Part shown: one piece after another, positions 7,712-16,687 of the stretch
Layout: every line of letters starts with the position of its first letter
How positions within the stretch are numbered: the first letter of the stretch is position 1
Assembly: GCA_944383885.1 (NCBI GenBank)
Contig: CALWRF010000020.1
Location: 62,001 to 126,000, forward strand
Length of the DNA stretch: 64,000 nt
From: an uncultured Clostridia bacterium
Lineage (GTDB): Bacteria > Bacillota > Clostridia > Lachnospirales > Anaerotignaceae
Reading direction: 5' to 3'
Notes under the pieces: generated by a model
Database searches by the model: none
What the model was told of the DNA's origin: nothing
What the model saw: the letters and a program-made list of their open reading frames with translations, nothing else
Position numbers and translations under genes: made by a program

Positions 7712-9678
7712 TGGAAATTATATTAGCCAAATCGGCAGGCTTTTGTTTTGGCGTAAACCGTGCAATTGAGGCTGTAAACGACGCAATAGGCACTGATGAT
7801 ATTTATACATACGGACCTATTATACACAATAAAACCGTAACAGAGAGCCTTGAAAAGCGCGGTGTAAAGTGCATTGAAAATATAGACGATATAAAAAGAG
7901 GGACAATAGTGCTCAGGTCCCATGGCGTTGGGAAAGATATATACAGCGAGATAGAAAAAAAAGGACTTAAAATAATAGACGGGACATGCCCTTTTGTAAA
8001 AAAAATCCATGATATTGTAAATGAAAAATATAATAAAGGCTATAAAATAATTATAATTGGCGATAAAAGCCATCCAGAGGTTATGGGTATAAACGGCTGG
8101 TGCCAAAACAGCGCTTTTATTGCCAAAACAGTTGAGGAAGCTGAAAAGTTTGAGACAGAAAAAGATGCAAAATATTGTATTGTCGTTCAAACGACATTCA
8201 GAAAAAGCCTTTTTGACGAAATAGTGGATACGTTAAAAAACAAAGGAATAGAACCGGAAATATATAATACAATCTGTTCCGCTACAAGCACACGACAAAA
8301 GGAAGCAGTTGAAATTTCCTCAATTGTTGATAAAATGATTGTAATTGGTGATAAAAAAAGCTCAAATACTCAGAAATTATATGAAATTTGCAGAAAAAAT
8401 TGTAAAAACACTATTAATATTGAAACAATTTCGGATTTAATGTTGAATATTTTCGATAAAAATGATAAAATCGGTATAACTGCTGGTGCATCAACACCAC
8501 CGGCAATAATAAAGGAGGTTATTGGTACTATGAGCGAGGCTTTAAACGATGCAGTGAAAAATTCTAATGAGGACGGAGAGCTTTCTTTCCAGCAGCTTCT
8601 TGACGAGCATCTGGTTACATTACATACAGGAGATATTGTTACTGGAACAGTAATTCAGATTTCAAATGAAGAAGTTTCTGTTAACCTTGGATATAAGTCA
8701 GACGGAATTATTACAAGAAATGAATACAGCAGCGATGTAAACGCGCTTCCAAGCAAGGAACTTAAAGTTGGAGATAAAATTGAGGTTTTTGTTGTTAGGG
8801 TAAATGATGGTGATGGAAACGTACTCCTTTCGAGAAAACGCATTGAGTCTATGAAAGGATTTGACGATATACAGAAAGCCTACGATGAAAAGACGCCTGT
8901 TGAAGGAAAAGTTACAGAGGTTGTTAAAGGCGGTATTATTGCCGTTGTTAACGGAGTAAGGGTTTTCATTCCTTCATCACAGGTATCAAACAGATTTGTT
9001 GATGACCTTAACGTATTTAAAGGTCAGACAATAACATTTAATATTATTGAGCTTGATAAGAGCAAACGCCGTATTATCGGAGGACGCAAAGCCCTTATTG
9101 AAAAAGAGGCTCAAGCTAAGAAAGAGGCTGTTTTTGCCACACTTGAAGTTGGCAAGAAAGTTAAAGGCACTGTAAGCAGGATTACAGATTTTGGCGCTTT
9201 TGTCAACCTTGGCGGAATTGATGGTCTTATCCATATTTCAGAAATGAGCTGGGGACGTATTACTAACCCGAGAGAAATTCTTAAAGAAGGCGACGAAGTT
9301 GAAGTTGTTGTTCTTGACATTAACGAAGAAAAAGGAAAAATTTCACTCTCTCTTAAGAATGTTACCCCAAACCCATGGCTTTCAGCTGCTGAGAAATATC
9401 CTGTTGGCTCAATAGTAGAAGGAAAAGTTGTACGCATGGTTCCTTTTGGCGCTTTTGTAGAGCTTGAACCTGGAGTTGACGGACTTGTCCATATCTCACA
9501 GATTGCCAACAAGCATGTTGTAAAACCTGAGGATGAGCTTAAAATTGGTGAAGTTATCAAGGTAAAAGTTCTTGAAGTAAACACTGAAGCTAAAAAAATC
9601 AGTCTCAGCAAAAAAGAGGCGGACGGAGTTGAGGCACCTGCTGAAGAAACTCCTGCTGAAGAAGCTCCTGCCGAATAA
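7711..9678 (+). CDS. ispH: Bifunctional 4-hydroxy-3-methylbut-2-enyl diphosphate reductase / ribosomal protein S1
   Basis: A 655-residue fusion. Residues 1-280 are IspH (LytB), the last enzyme of the MEP isoprenoid pathway. Cys12, Cys93 and Cys189 are the three ligands of its iron-sulfur cluster, and SAxSTRQ and GITAGASTP are conserved. Residues about 305-635 form four S1 RNA-binding repeats, the last two nearest to the S1 consensus (GTVSRITDFGAFVNLGGIDGLIHIS and GKVVRMVPFGAFVELEPGVDGLVHIS). The tail is rich in Glu, Ala and Pro. This fusion is known in many clostridia. Just before the S1 part an AAAGGAGG sequence precedes an in-frame ATG (codon 274), so a free S1-like protein might also be made. 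A terminator follows. Confidence 0.96.
   Translation: MEIILAKSAGFCFGVNRAIEAVNDAIGTDDIYTYGPIIHNKTVTESLEKRGVKCIENIDDIKRGTIVLRSHGVGKDIYSEIEKKGLKIIDGTCPFVKKIHDIVNEKYNKGYKIIIIGDKSHPEVMGINGWCQNSAFIAKTVEEAEKFETEKDAKYCIVVQTTFRKSLFDEIVDTLKNKGIEPEIYNTICSATSTRQKEAVEISSIVDKMIVIGDKKSSNTQKLYEICRKNCKNTINIETISDLMLNIFDKNDKIGITAGASTPPAIIKEVIGTMSEALNDAVKNSNEDGELSFQQLLDEHLVTLHTGDIVTGTVIQISNEEVSVNLGYKSDGIITRNEYSSDVNALPSKELKVGDKIEVFVVRVNDGDGNVLLSRKRIESMKGFDDIQKAYDEKTPVEGKVTEVVKGGIIAVVNGVRVFIPSSQVSNRFVDDLNVFKGQTITFNIIELDKSKRRIIGGRKALIEKEAQAKKEAVFATLEVGKKVKGTVSRITDFGAFVNLGGIDGLIHISEMSWGRITNPREILKEGDEVEVVVLDINEEKGKISLSLKNVTPNPWLSAAEKYPVGSIVEGKVVRMVPFGAFVELEPGVDGLVHISQIANKHVVKPEDELKIGEVIKVKVLEVNTEAKKISLSKKEADGVEAPAEETPAEEAPAE
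8511..8532 (+). promoter_or_regulatory. Internal ribosome binding site at the IspH-S1 junction
   Basis: AAAGGAGGTT at 8511-8520 lies 11 bases before an in-frame ATG at 8530 that begins the S1-like portion. The bases also encode the conserved IIKEVI end of IspH (AAG GAG GTT), so the match may be due to coding constraint. Use as a start is inference. Confidence 0.4.
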
Positions 9679-9691
9679 TTATGTGATTTTT

Positions 9692-9725
9692 AAAAGCCTG
9701 TGATTACTCCACAGGCTTTTTTAAT
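9692..9725 (+). terminator. Intrinsic terminator after ispH-S1
   Basis: An 11-bp stem (AAAAGCCTGTG with CACAGGCTTTT) and a 7-base loop, followed by TT AATT. It separates the ispH-S1 transcript from the ABC transporter promoter 17 bp further on. Confidence 0.88.
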
Positions 9726-9741
9726 TAAATTTCATTATATA

Positions 9742-9770
9742 TTGCAAAAATTTAACAAAAAGTATATACT
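9742..9770 (+). promoter_or_regulatory. Sigma-A promoter of the amino acid ABC transporter
   Basis: TTGCAA and TATACT are separated by exactly 17 bp. Transcription would start near 9777, about 47 bases before the lipoprotein gene. Confidence 0.7.
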
Positions 9771-9823
9771 ACAAGTTGTGCAGTTTACAGCACAAAACTT
9801 TTTGTATAAGGAGAGGTTATTTT

Positions 9824-10651
9824 ATGAAAAAATTAGCACTTTTAGTAGCTGCAGCACTTATGTGCGCTTCAATGGTAGCATGCGGCAGCTCATCATCCTC
9901 ATCATCAGGTTCGGCATCTGCGTCAGGTTCCGCTTCTGCAAGCGCTTCAACATCATCAGAAGCTGTTTCTTCAGGTGAAGAAACAACAGGCGGTACTCTT
10001 ATAATGGGTACAAACGCAGCATTTCCTCCATACGAGTATTATGAAAACGACCAGATTGTAGGCATTGATGCAGACATAGCTAAGGCTCTTGGTGATAAGC
10101 TTGGCATGGAAGTTACTATTGAGGATATGGATTTTAACTCATTAATTACTGCTGTTCAGACAGGCAAAGTTGATATGGTTCTTGCTGGTATGACTGTTAC
10201 ACCTGACAGAGAAGAAAATGTTAACTTTACAGACAGCTATGCTACAGGCATTCAGTCAATTATAGTACCAGAGGATTCTGAAATTACAGGTCCTGATGAC
10301 CTTGAAGGACACAAAATCGGTGTTCAGGAGTCAACAACAGGTCATATTTTTTGTTCAGATGATTACGGCGAGGACAATGTAATTGCTTACACAACAGGCG
10401 CTAATGCCGTTGAGGCGCTTAAAACAGGTAAAGTTGATGCTGTAGTTATTGATAACGAGCCGGCTAAAGCTTTTGTTGAAGCTAATGAAGGACTTAAAAT
10501 TCTTGATACAGAATATACAGTTGAGGATTATGCAATTGCTGTAGCTAAAGATAATACAGAGCTTCTTGACAAATTAAACACAGCTATTGCTGAGCTTAAA
10601 GAAGACGGCACAATTCAGTCAATAATTGATAAATATATTACTGCAGAATAA
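9824..10651 (+). CDS. Amino acid ABC transporter substrate-binding lipoprotein
   Basis: The extracytoplasmic receptor of the transporter encoded by this and the next two genes. It has a lipoprotein signal peptide ending in the lipobox MVAC, with Cys20 as the lipidation site. A linker of almost only Ser, Ala and Gly follows (residues 21-45), then a periplasmic-binding-protein fold of family 3 (GTNAAFPPYEYYENDQIVGIDADIAKALGDKLG; MVLAGMTVTPDREENVNFTDSY). Such proteins bind polar amino acids such as glutamine, arginine or cystine; the exact ligand is not evident. The start at 9824 has AGGAGAGG upstream; an earlier in-frame GTG at 9776 has no ribosome site. A terminator between this gene and the permease gene should make the receptor more abundant than the membrane parts. 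Confidence 0.93.
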   Translation: MKKLALLVAAALMCASMVACGSSSSSSSGSASASGSASASASTSSEAVSSGEETTGGTLIMGTNAAFPPYEYYENDQIVGIDADIAKALGDKLGMEVTIEDMDFNSLITAVQTGKVDMVLAGMTVTPDREENVNFTDSYATGIQSIIVPEDSEITGPDDLEGHKIGVQESTTGHIFCSDDYGEDNVIAYTTGANAVEALKTGKVDAVVIDNEPAKAFVEANEGLKILDTEYTVEDYAIAVAKDNTELLDKLNTAIAELKEDGTIQSIIDKYITAE

Positions 10652-10668
10652 TTAATTAATGGCTTATT

Positions 10669-10699
10669 CAGGGACGGCTGCACACCGCCCCTGTTTTTG
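10669..10699 (+). terminator. Intercistronic terminator between receptor and permease genes
   Basis: CAGGGACGG and CCGCCCCTG pair with one mismatch around a 7-base loop, followed by TTTTTG. It probably allows partial read-through into the permease gene, lowering its expression relative to the receptor. Confidence 0.75.
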
Positions 10700-10732
10700 T
10701 AATTTTGTTTTAAGCAGGAAAAGGGGAATTTT

Positions 10733-11476
10733 ATGAGAGAATGGTTTTTAAGCCATTATCAGGAGTTTTTGCATGATTTTAACCAAAGCTTTATAGAAGA
10801 TGACAGATGGCTTTATATAGTTAAAGGTCTTGGCATAACTATAACTGTAGCTGTCGGCGCACTTATACTTGGCATAATATTTGGTGTTATAGTAGCTGTT
10901 ATACGTTCGGCTCACGACCAGAGAAAGCATAAAAAGTCAAAAGATTTGCTGTATTATATACTTGGTATATTAGATTTCTTCTGTAAAGTATACCTTACTG
11001 TTATCCGTGGAACTCCTATGATGGTACAGCTTCTTATAATGTATTTTGTTATATTTGCCTCATCAACAAATACTACAATGGTAGCTATACTCGCATTTGG
11101 CATCAATTCCGGCGCCTATGTAGCTGAAATTATAAGAGGCGGTATAATGTCTATTGATGCCGGACAAATGGAAGCCGGCAGGTCATTGGGTCTTAATTAT
11201 ATTAAAACAATGCGGTACATAATAATACCACAAGCAATAAAGAATATTCTGCCTGCCCTTGGCAATGAAATGATTACACTTCTTAAAGATACTTCACTTG
11301 TTACGGTAATCGGTCTTAAAGACATGGTTAAAGGTGCGCTTATTATCCAGGGAAGAACATATCAGGCATTCCTCCCTTTGGTTTTAGTAGCTATTATTTA
11401 TCTTATACTTGTAATTATTCTCTCTAAGCTTCTCACTTTACTTGAAAGGAGGCTGCGTGAAAGTGATAGACGTTAA
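10733..11476 (+). CDS. Amino acid ABC transporter permease (HisM/GlnP family)
   Basis: The membrane channel of the amino acid importer; 247 residues with about five hydrophobic segments. The HEQRO-type conserved cytoplasmic loop (EAA motif) that docks on the ATPase reads [33 protein letters not shown], residues about 145-180. Family motifs [10 protein letters not shown] near 100 and [12 protein letters not shown] near 185 are intact. The ribosome site is AAGGGGAA. The 3' end overlaps the start of the ATPase gene by 20 bp, which indicates coupled translation. One permease gene is present, so the channel is likely a homodimer. Confidence 0.95.
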   Translation: MREWFLSHYQEFLHDFNQSFIEDDRWLYIVKGLGITITVAVGALILGIIFGVIVAVIRSAHDQRKHKKSKDLLYYILGILDFFCKVYLTVIRGTPMMVQLLIMYFVIFASSTNTTMVAILAFGINSGAYVAEIIRGGIMSIDAGQMEAGRSLGLNYIKTMRYIIIPQAIKNILPALGNEMITLLKDTSLVTVIGLKDMVKGALIIQGRTYQAFLPLVLVAIIYLILVIILSKLLTLLERRLRESDRR

Positions 11477-12185
11477 AGGTTTGAAAAAAAGCTTTGGCAG
11501 TCATGAGGTGCTTAAAGGCATTGACGAGCATATTTATAAAGGCGAAAAAGTTGTAGTTATAGGACCGTCTGGTTCTGGCAAGTCTACTTTTCTCCGCTGC
11601 CTTAATCTTCTTGAGGAACCTACTGAAGGAACAATTACTTTTGAAGGAAACGATATAACTAACCCTAAAGCTGATATTGACAGTATCCGCCGTAAAATGG
11701 GCATGGTTTTCCAGCAGTTTAACCTGTTTCCGCATCTTTCTGTTAAGGAAAACATTAAACTTGCACCAGTTAAGCTTGGTATTATGTCTAACAGTGAAGC
11801 TGATGCAAAAGCCATGGAACTATTAAAGCGAGTAGGTCTTCCTGACAAGGCTAATTCTTATCCTAAACAGCTTTCAGGCGGTCAGCAGCAGAGGATAGCT
11901 ATAGCGCGGGCTCTTGCTATGAATCCTGATGTTATGCTTTTTGATGAGCCTACATCGGCTCTTGACCCTGAAATGGTTGGGGAAGTTTTACATCTTATGA
12001 AACAGCTTGCCGATGATGGCATGACAATGGTTGTAGTTACTCACGAAATGGGATTTGCAAGAGAAGTTGCTACAAGAGTTCTTTTTATGGACGGCGGTGT
12101 AATAGCCGAACAAAATGAGCCTAAGGAGTTTTTTGCTAATCCAAAAAATCAAAGATTAAAAGACTTTTTATCAAAAGTGCTTTAA
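11457..12185 (+). CDS. Amino acid ABC transporter ATP-binding protein (GlnQ/HisP family)
   Basis: The ATPase that powers amino acid import at the inner membrane face; 242 residues. It carries Walker A ([12 protein letters not shown]), the Q-loop ([15 protein letters not shown]), the signature [16 protein letters not shown], Walker B ([18 protein letters not shown]) and the H-loop ([12 protein letters not shown]). The GTG at 11457 is taken as start because AAAGGAGG lies just upstream, inside the end of the permease gene; an in-frame TTG at 11442 would begin before that ribosome site. A terminator ends the operon. Confidence 0.96.
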   Translation: MKVIDVKGLKKSFGSHEVLKGIDEHIYKGEKVVVIGPSGSGKSTFLRCLNLLEEPTEGTITFEGNDITNPKADIDSIRRKMGMVFQQFNLFPHLSVKENIKLAPVKLGIMSNSEADAKAMELLKRVGLPDKANSYPKQLSGGQQQRIAIARALAMNPDVMLFDEPTSALDPEMVGEVLHLMKQLADDGMTMVVVTHEMGFAREVATRVLFMDGGVIAEQNEPKEFFANPKNQRLKDFLSKVL

Positions 12186-12188
12186 AAT

Positions 12189-12237
12189 AAACAGCGGTGT
12201 AAGATATTTGTTTTTCTCTCTTATATCGCTGTTTTTT
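12189..12237 (+). terminator. Intrinsic terminator of the ABC transporter operon
   Basis: AACAGCG pairs with CGCTGTT and the stem extends inward through G-U pairs (GTGTAAGA with TCTTATAT), followed by TTTTTT-type tract. Confidence 0.8.
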
Positions 12238-12842
12238 ATTTAAATCAATATTTGGATTTAATAATATGTATAGAGTTTAAATAAAACTCTGATGATTTTA
12301 ATATAATTTAAGGAATATTGATTTATATTGTACGCTTAAAATGAAAACAAATTTTTACAGCCACGGATTTGGTATAAAAGGCAGAAATGCAGCAAACATA
12401 ACTGCCGGTATAACTCTAAATCCTGAATCTAAAAGCATAAAGGATACGGCAAAGAAAAAACAGAAACTTAAAAATACAATAATTGTTCGTATAATGTTAT
12501 TTCTATACAGCAGGCAGACTGCTAAAGAGCTGTATGTATTTATCCATAAAAACCGTATTGTTAATTCTGCGTTATAGTATAACAAGTTAAAAAGCACAAG
12601 AGGCGATATAACCGATATAAACATGAAAGACAGCCTGAAAAATCGGCGGTTTAACTGAGCTTATTAAATCAATCAATACAATCTCTCTTTGCTGTAATGT
12701 ATCCTGCATTATAAATGTTTTTTATTATGTCCGTATTAACAGATAATGAATTATATATTAAATTTTATAATATTTGTATACATGCTGTTATTTATTGCTT
12801 TCATTAAACATATACATATAAAAAACATGAGGAAATGATAAT
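12238..12842. other. 605-bp stretch without a convincing gene
   Basis: No reading frame here has both a good ribosome site and family character. A plus-strand frame at 12341-12577 (78 codons, Lys-rich) and a minus-strand frame at 12355-12624 (89 codons, very hydrophobic) overlap almost completely, so at most one could be real, and neither has a clear Shine-Dalgarno sequence. The rest is AT-rich with no hairpin followed by T residues after 12237. It may be the remains of a lost gene or a long leader for the secreted protein gene at 12843. Confidence 0.5.
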
Positions 12843-13853
12843 ATGAAACGAAAACTGGCGCCTGCATTTTGTGCAGCAGCGGCAATGCTCCTTCTTGTTT
12901 GCGTAACAATATTTGGAGAAGCTCCGGAAATAACGAGAGATGATTTGAACAATACAACCGATATGGAAACTATGGTGAAAATAGCTGGCATTATGCTTAG
13001 CGATGCTGAAAGGACAGGCGATATAACGCCGGAAGAAATAATTAAGTTAGATGTGCTATACGGCGATTTTAAAGGAGAGGGTAAAAAAGACGCTGTGCTT
13101 TTGGCTGATTTTGGACCAAGGTATACTCTTTTGTCAGCTTATGAACAGGACGGAGATAAATACAAATTTATAGACGAAGTAGGAGTTTTTACAAATACTC
13201 AAGACCCGCGTGTTGTTTATTTACAGAATAAAAACAGAGATACAATATTTATTAATGAAATTTTAAATGAAAAAATAGGTGCTTTTGAGCGTTTGGAGTA
13301 TGATAAAGGCTATATTTGGGACGATAAAAATCAAAGCTTTGTTAATATATATAATTATCCGGTAAAAATACAGGCTGATTGGAACACTAATTGGGAGGAA
13401 GGAACGCCTAAAGCGTCTGAAGGCTGGCAGAGAGTTACGCAGAGCACTAAAAGCCTGCTTGAAAATGGTGACAACCCTGTTATTAAAAGCACTTACACTC
13501 AGCAATATCTTGTTTCAGATGAACAAAACGCATTAAATATTCCTTTGGATAATACATATTCATTAAAAAACAGCAGAACAATAGAACAAAACTTTTACTG
13601 GAGCGATGATTGGAACGCATTTATAATAGATGAAAAAATAGAAAAATCAACAGGTCAGAAAGTTGCCGAATTAATATTATGGAGTGATTTACCATATTCA
13701 TTAGCTGAATATACATTGTCTGAAGAGGAGAGCACACCGGGATATGATGAACTTGTAAGAATTAAACGAGGAGACGGCACAACTGCTGTTGTAAACCGTA
13801 ATGCCCTTACAGATATTAAAAGCATAGGCGCGTTTTCAAGAAATAACGCTTGA
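12843..13853 (+). CDS. Secreted protein of unknown function
   Basis: I do not recognise the family. The 336 residues start with a signal peptide (residues 1-26: basic KRK, then a hydrophobic core), so the protein is exported. The segment LDVLYGDFKGEGKKDAVLLADFG near residue 60 resembles an FG-GAP/VCBS-type beta-propeller repeat (GDFxGxGxxD), which often binds calcium, and the surrounding sequence alternates short beta-type strands with polar turns. No catalytic motif is visible. The gene stands alone, with GAGG 10 bases before the ATG, and ends at a strong terminator. Base composition does not differ visibly from its neighbours. Confidence 0.75.
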   Translation: MKRKLAPAFCAAAAMLLLVCVTIFGEAPEITRDDLNNTTDMETMVKIAGIMLSDAERTGDITPEEIIKLDVLYGDFKGEGKKDAVLLADFGPRYTLLSAYEQDGDKYKFIDEVGVFTNTQDPRVVYLQNKNRDTIFINEILNEKIGAFERLEYDKGYIWDDKNQSFVNIYNYPVKIQADWNTNWEEGTPKASEGWQRVTQSTKSLLENGDNPVIKSTYTQQYLVSDEQNALNIPLDNTYSLKNSRTIEQNFYWSDDWNAFIIDEKIEKSTGQKVAELILWSDLPYSLAEYTLSEEESTPGYDELVRIKRGDGTTAVVNRNALTDIKSIGAFSRNNA

Positions 13854-13864
13854 CACAGCAAACA

Positions 13865-13916
13865 AATAACAAGCACGAAACATAATTTATAAATGTTTCG
13901 TGCTTGTTATTTTGTT
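13865..13916. terminator. Intrinsic terminator between convergent genes
   Basis: An 18-bp perfect stem (13865-13882 with 13894-13911) and an 11-base AT loop, with TTTG after the plus-strand arm. It ends the gene at 12843 and may also serve the CDF gene on the other strand. Confidence 0.85.
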
Positions 13917-14013
13917 CAATAAATGGATATAATAAAACTGCGATAAAGTTATAAGCAATTAAAACAGATAAAAGACATATATAAAAGCCCGTTTAATATT
14001 TTTATATTAATAC

Positions 14014-14895
14014 TCAGCTAAGTTTAAAATATGGGTTTACATGAACCATGCAATGCTTAACATCAGGCATTTCGCTTTCGATTTTATCGTGTACTTCCTG
14101 TGCTATCTGATGTCCTTCATAAACTGTTAAATTGCCGTCAACTGAGATTTCAACATCGGCGAATATACGAGGACCATGAATCCTTGTTTTAATATCATCT
14201 ATACAGCATACACCTTCTACACCTGATATAATTTGTTTTATTTTTTCAATATCTTCAGGGTCCGCTGATTTATCTATAAGCTGGTTATATGCCTGAATGT
14301 AAATTTCTATGCTGACACGTATTATCATTACGCAGACCGCAATAGAAGCTATTGGGTCAAGTATTTCAATACCCGCTATGGCGCCGCCTATACCTATTAA
14401 TGTACCAATAGATGAAAAAGCATCGCTTCTATGATGCCATGCGTCTGCTTTTAAAGAAGGGCTGTCTATTTTTTTAGCTGCTTTTACTGTATAGTGATAC
14501 ATCCATTCTTTAACCACAATTGATATTACTGCCGCAACTAAAGCAAGTATGCCAGGACGGGTAAAGTCATTATGAATAATATTTTTTATACCGCCGTAAC
14601 CTATGCCTATTGCTGTTATAGCAAGAAGTATAGCCAGAAGTTTTGATACGACAGCCTCTATTTTCTCATGACCGTAAGGATGGTCGCTGTCGTCAGGCTT
14701 TGTTGATAATTTCATACCTACCATAACCGCTACAGTTGTAGCAACATCGGATAGAGTATGTATCCCGTCTGCCAGCATTGCGCCGCTTCGGCCTATTATT
14801 CCAGCAGCTATTTTAAATACAGAAAGGACTACATTTACTATAATAGTTAATTTTCCTACTCGGTTTACCACCAATAACCGTTCGTCATTGTCCAT
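14014..14895 (-). CDS. Cation diffusion facilitator family transporter
   Basis: A proton-driven exporter of divalent metals such as Zn, Mn, Co or Fe(II). The 293 residues contain six predicted membrane helices. Metal-site motifs are MLADGIHTLSDVATT in helix 2 (Asp and His/Asp ligands) and DAWHHRSDAFSS in helix 5. The C-terminal cytoplasmic ferredoxin-like domain (residues about 210-293) has the HxxHDKIExEMPDVKHCMVHVNP pattern with histidines that bind metal. The ATG at 14895 is chosen because GGGAGGT precedes it; a TTG 15 bases upstream overlaps that ribosome site. It is monocistronic and divergent from the next gene. Metal specificity cannot be read from the motif alone. Confidence 0.93.
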   Translation of the reverse strand: MDNDERLLVVNRVGKLTIIVNVVLSVFKIAAGIIGRSGAMLADGIHTLSDVATTVAVMVGMKLSTKPDDSDHPYGHEKIEAVVSKLLAILLAITAIGIGYGGIKNIIHNDFTRPGILALVAAVISIVVKEWMYHYTVKAAKKIDSPSLKADAWHHRSDAFSSIGTLIGIGGAIAGIEILDPIASIAVCVMIIRVSIEIYIQAYNQLIDKSADPEDIEKIKQIISGVEGVCCIDDIKTRIHGPRIFADVEISVDGNLTVYEGHQIAQEVHDKIESEMPDVKHCMVHVNPYFKLS

Positions 14896-15106
14896 AAAAA
14901 GACCTCCCAAGATGAAATATAAATTAATTTTCTTAAATTAATTTTCTATATATAATATGTTTAATTTGCTTTAGAGTCAATACAAATTTTAGTTGCTTTT
15001 GCTTAATTTGTATTAATTATTAAAAAATTGATTGTTTTTAGAAGGATTTTTAAATGATTTGCAGAATAATAAAAGTAAATAATATAAAAGTACATCGCTT
15101 TTCTGG

Positions 15107-15135
15107 TTGAGCAAAAAACTTTTATATTGTATAAT
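15107..15135 (+). promoter_or_regulatory. Sigma-A promoter of the P-loop/radical SAM pair
   Basis: TTGAGC and TATAAT are separated by 17 bp; the start codon of the next gene lies 34 bp downstream. Confidence 0.7.
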
Positions 15136-15168
15136 AAAGTAAAAATATCCAGATAAGGGGGAGTTTTT

Positions 15169-15579
15169 ATGATACAGATACTTGCGGGCGAAAAAGGCGA
15201 AGGCAAAACAAAAAGACTTATAGAAATGGCAAATGATGCTGGTAAAATGTCCAAAGGGCATGTTGTTTTTATCGATGACGATAACAGGCACATGTATGAT
15301 TTGCATTATAATATTCGTTTTGTTAAAACAAACCTTGTTATGGCAGATCAAAAGATTTTATTTGGTTTTATTTGCGGTATTCTTTCACAGGACAGCGATA
15401 TAGAGCAGATTTATATTGATGGTCTTCACAACATAGTTAAAGGTCTTACAAATGACGATATTAAAGAATTTATCAGCGAGATTGAAAATCTTTCCAAAGA
15501 AAACAGCGTGGATTTTGTATTCATAATCAGTTCTAAGCCAGAAACTCTTCCTGAAGAGGTTAAAAAATATATTATATAA
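15169..15579 (+). CDS. Small P-loop NTP-binding protein, function unknown
   Basis: The 136-residue protein begins with a P-loop, LAGEKGEGKTKRLIE (residues 5-19, Lys14), and has a possible Walker B-type strand IEQIYIDGLHNI near residue 83 and a late hydrophobic strand VDFVFIISSK near 117, so it looks like a minimal RecA-like NTPase core. Similar short proteins in clostridia have been labelled twitching motility protein PilT, without support. The ribosome site is AAGGGGG. The next gene starts 2 bp after the stop, so the protein may act with the radical SAM protein. Confidence 0.85.
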   Translation: MIQILAGEKGEGKTKRLIEMANDAGKMSKGHVVFIDDDNRHMYDLHYNIRFVKTNLVMADQKILFGFICGILSQDSDIEQIYIDGLHNIVKGLTNDDIKEFISEIENLSKENSVDFVFIISSKPETLPEEVKKYII

Positions 15580-15581
15580 TT

Positions 15582-16526
15582 ATGGATATATACAACAGAT
15601 ACTCTGACTATTTAAAAAAACATTTTGGATGCAGAGTGTATAAACTGCCTGTCAGTATTCCTGTTTCATGCCCTAACAGGCAGGGCGGTTTGAAAGGTTG
15701 TACTTATTGCGATGAAAAAGGTGCCGGATTTGATAATTTATCCGGCATTTTTTCTGTTAAGGAACAAATTGCAAGAAACAGGGAGTACATAGGAAAGAAA
15801 TATAAAGCTGATAAATTTACCGCATATTTTCAAAATTTTACAAACACATATCTGCCTTTAAGCGTGTTTAAAAAATACATGCAGGAGGCATGCGAACATG
15901 GCATTGTTGAAATTGCAGTATCTACAAGACCTGACTGCGTTAGAAAAGAATATCTTGATGTATTAAAGAATATATCTGATGAGAAAAATATTGAAATTAC
16001 AGTAGAGCTTGGACTTCAAAGCGTTAATTACCATACTCTTTATAAAATAAACAGAGGTCATACTTTAGCTGAATTTATAGAAGCCGTTTTGGAAATAAAG
16101 AAATACGGTTTTAAAACTTGTGTCCATTTGATACTCAATCTCCCGTGGGATGATATTACAGACTGTATAGAAGGAGCTAAAATTATATCAGCCTTAGGTA
16201 TTGATTTTGTTAAGCTTCATTCATTATATATTGCGGAAAACACTGTTATGGCAGAGCAGTACAAAAACGGTGAATTTGAAATATGTTCTTTAGATGAATA
16301 CGCCAAAAGGACGGCTGCTTTTATTAGATATCTTTCACCTAAGCAGTATTTGGAGAGGATAGTTTCAAGAGCGCCTAAGGAAAACACGCTTTTTGCCAAT
16401 TGGGGCAGAAGCAGCTGGTATGTGCGTGATTATATAGAAAATTACATGCGTGAGGAAGGATACCGCCAATCACAGCTTTGCGGATATTTGGGCGGCGCAG
16501 CTCTTGACATGTTTATTAATAACTAA
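15582..16526 (+). CDS. Radical SAM protein (TIGR01212/YhcC family)
   Basis: A 314-residue radical S-adenosylmethionine protein. The cluster-binding region near residue 30 reads VSCPNRQGGLKGCTYCD, which fits the widely spaced cysteine motif of the YhcC/TIGR01212 family rather than the plain CxxxCxxC. Family-typical segments TAYFQNFTNTYLP, STRPDCV, ELGLQSVNYHTLYKINRGH and HLILNLPWD follow in order. The C-terminal part holds the Elp3/YhcC-like helices. The reaction is not known for most members; E. coli YhcC was linked to glutamate synthase maintenance. No ribosome site of its own is evident, so it is probably translated by coupling with the preceding gene. Confidence 0.9.
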   Translation: MDIYNRYSDYLKKHFGCRVYKLPVSIPVSCPNRQGGLKGCTYCDEKGAGFDNLSGIFSVKEQIARNREYIGKKYKADKFTAYFQNFTNTYLPLSVFKKYMQEACEHGIVEIAVSTRPDCVRKEYLDVLKNISDEKNIEITVELGLQSVNYHTLYKINRGHTLAEFIEAVLEIKKYGFKTCVHLILNLPWDDITDCIEGAKIISALGIDFVKLHSLYIAENTVMAEQYKNGEFEICSLDEYAKRTAAFIRYLSPKQYLERIVSRAPKENTLFANWGRSSWYVRDYIENYMREEGYRQSQLCGYLGGAALDMFINN

Positions 16527-16580
16527 GTTTACGCTTAAGTTACATTATTATTAACAAATAGTAAACATTATCGAAATGAT

Positions 16581-16608
16581 TTGGCATGTGTGATAAAATA
16601 ATTACAAT
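16581..16608 (+). promoter_or_regulatory. Sigma-A promoter of the secreted protein pair
   Basis: TTGGCA and TACAAT are separated by 16 bp, about 80 bp before the start codon of the 160-residue secreted protein. Confidence 0.5.
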
Positions 16609-16687
16609 GCGCTAATAAAGATTTAAGTTGTTTGGTCAGGCAATAAATAGTGACCAAAATATATTAAGTAAGGGGGACGGGAAGTTA

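Noticed and set aside
9111-9611. Long minus-strand frame (166 codons) opposite the S1 repeats of ispH-S1
   Set aside because: It is opposite a clear coding region, has no ribosome site, and its Ser/Thr/Pro-rich composition is the usual mirror of Glu/Lys/Gly-rich coding sequence.
12355-12624. Hydrophobic minus-strand frame of 89 codons as a membrane protein gene
   Set aside because: No ribosome site, no family character, and a competing frame on the other strand. I left it as part of an unassigned stretch.
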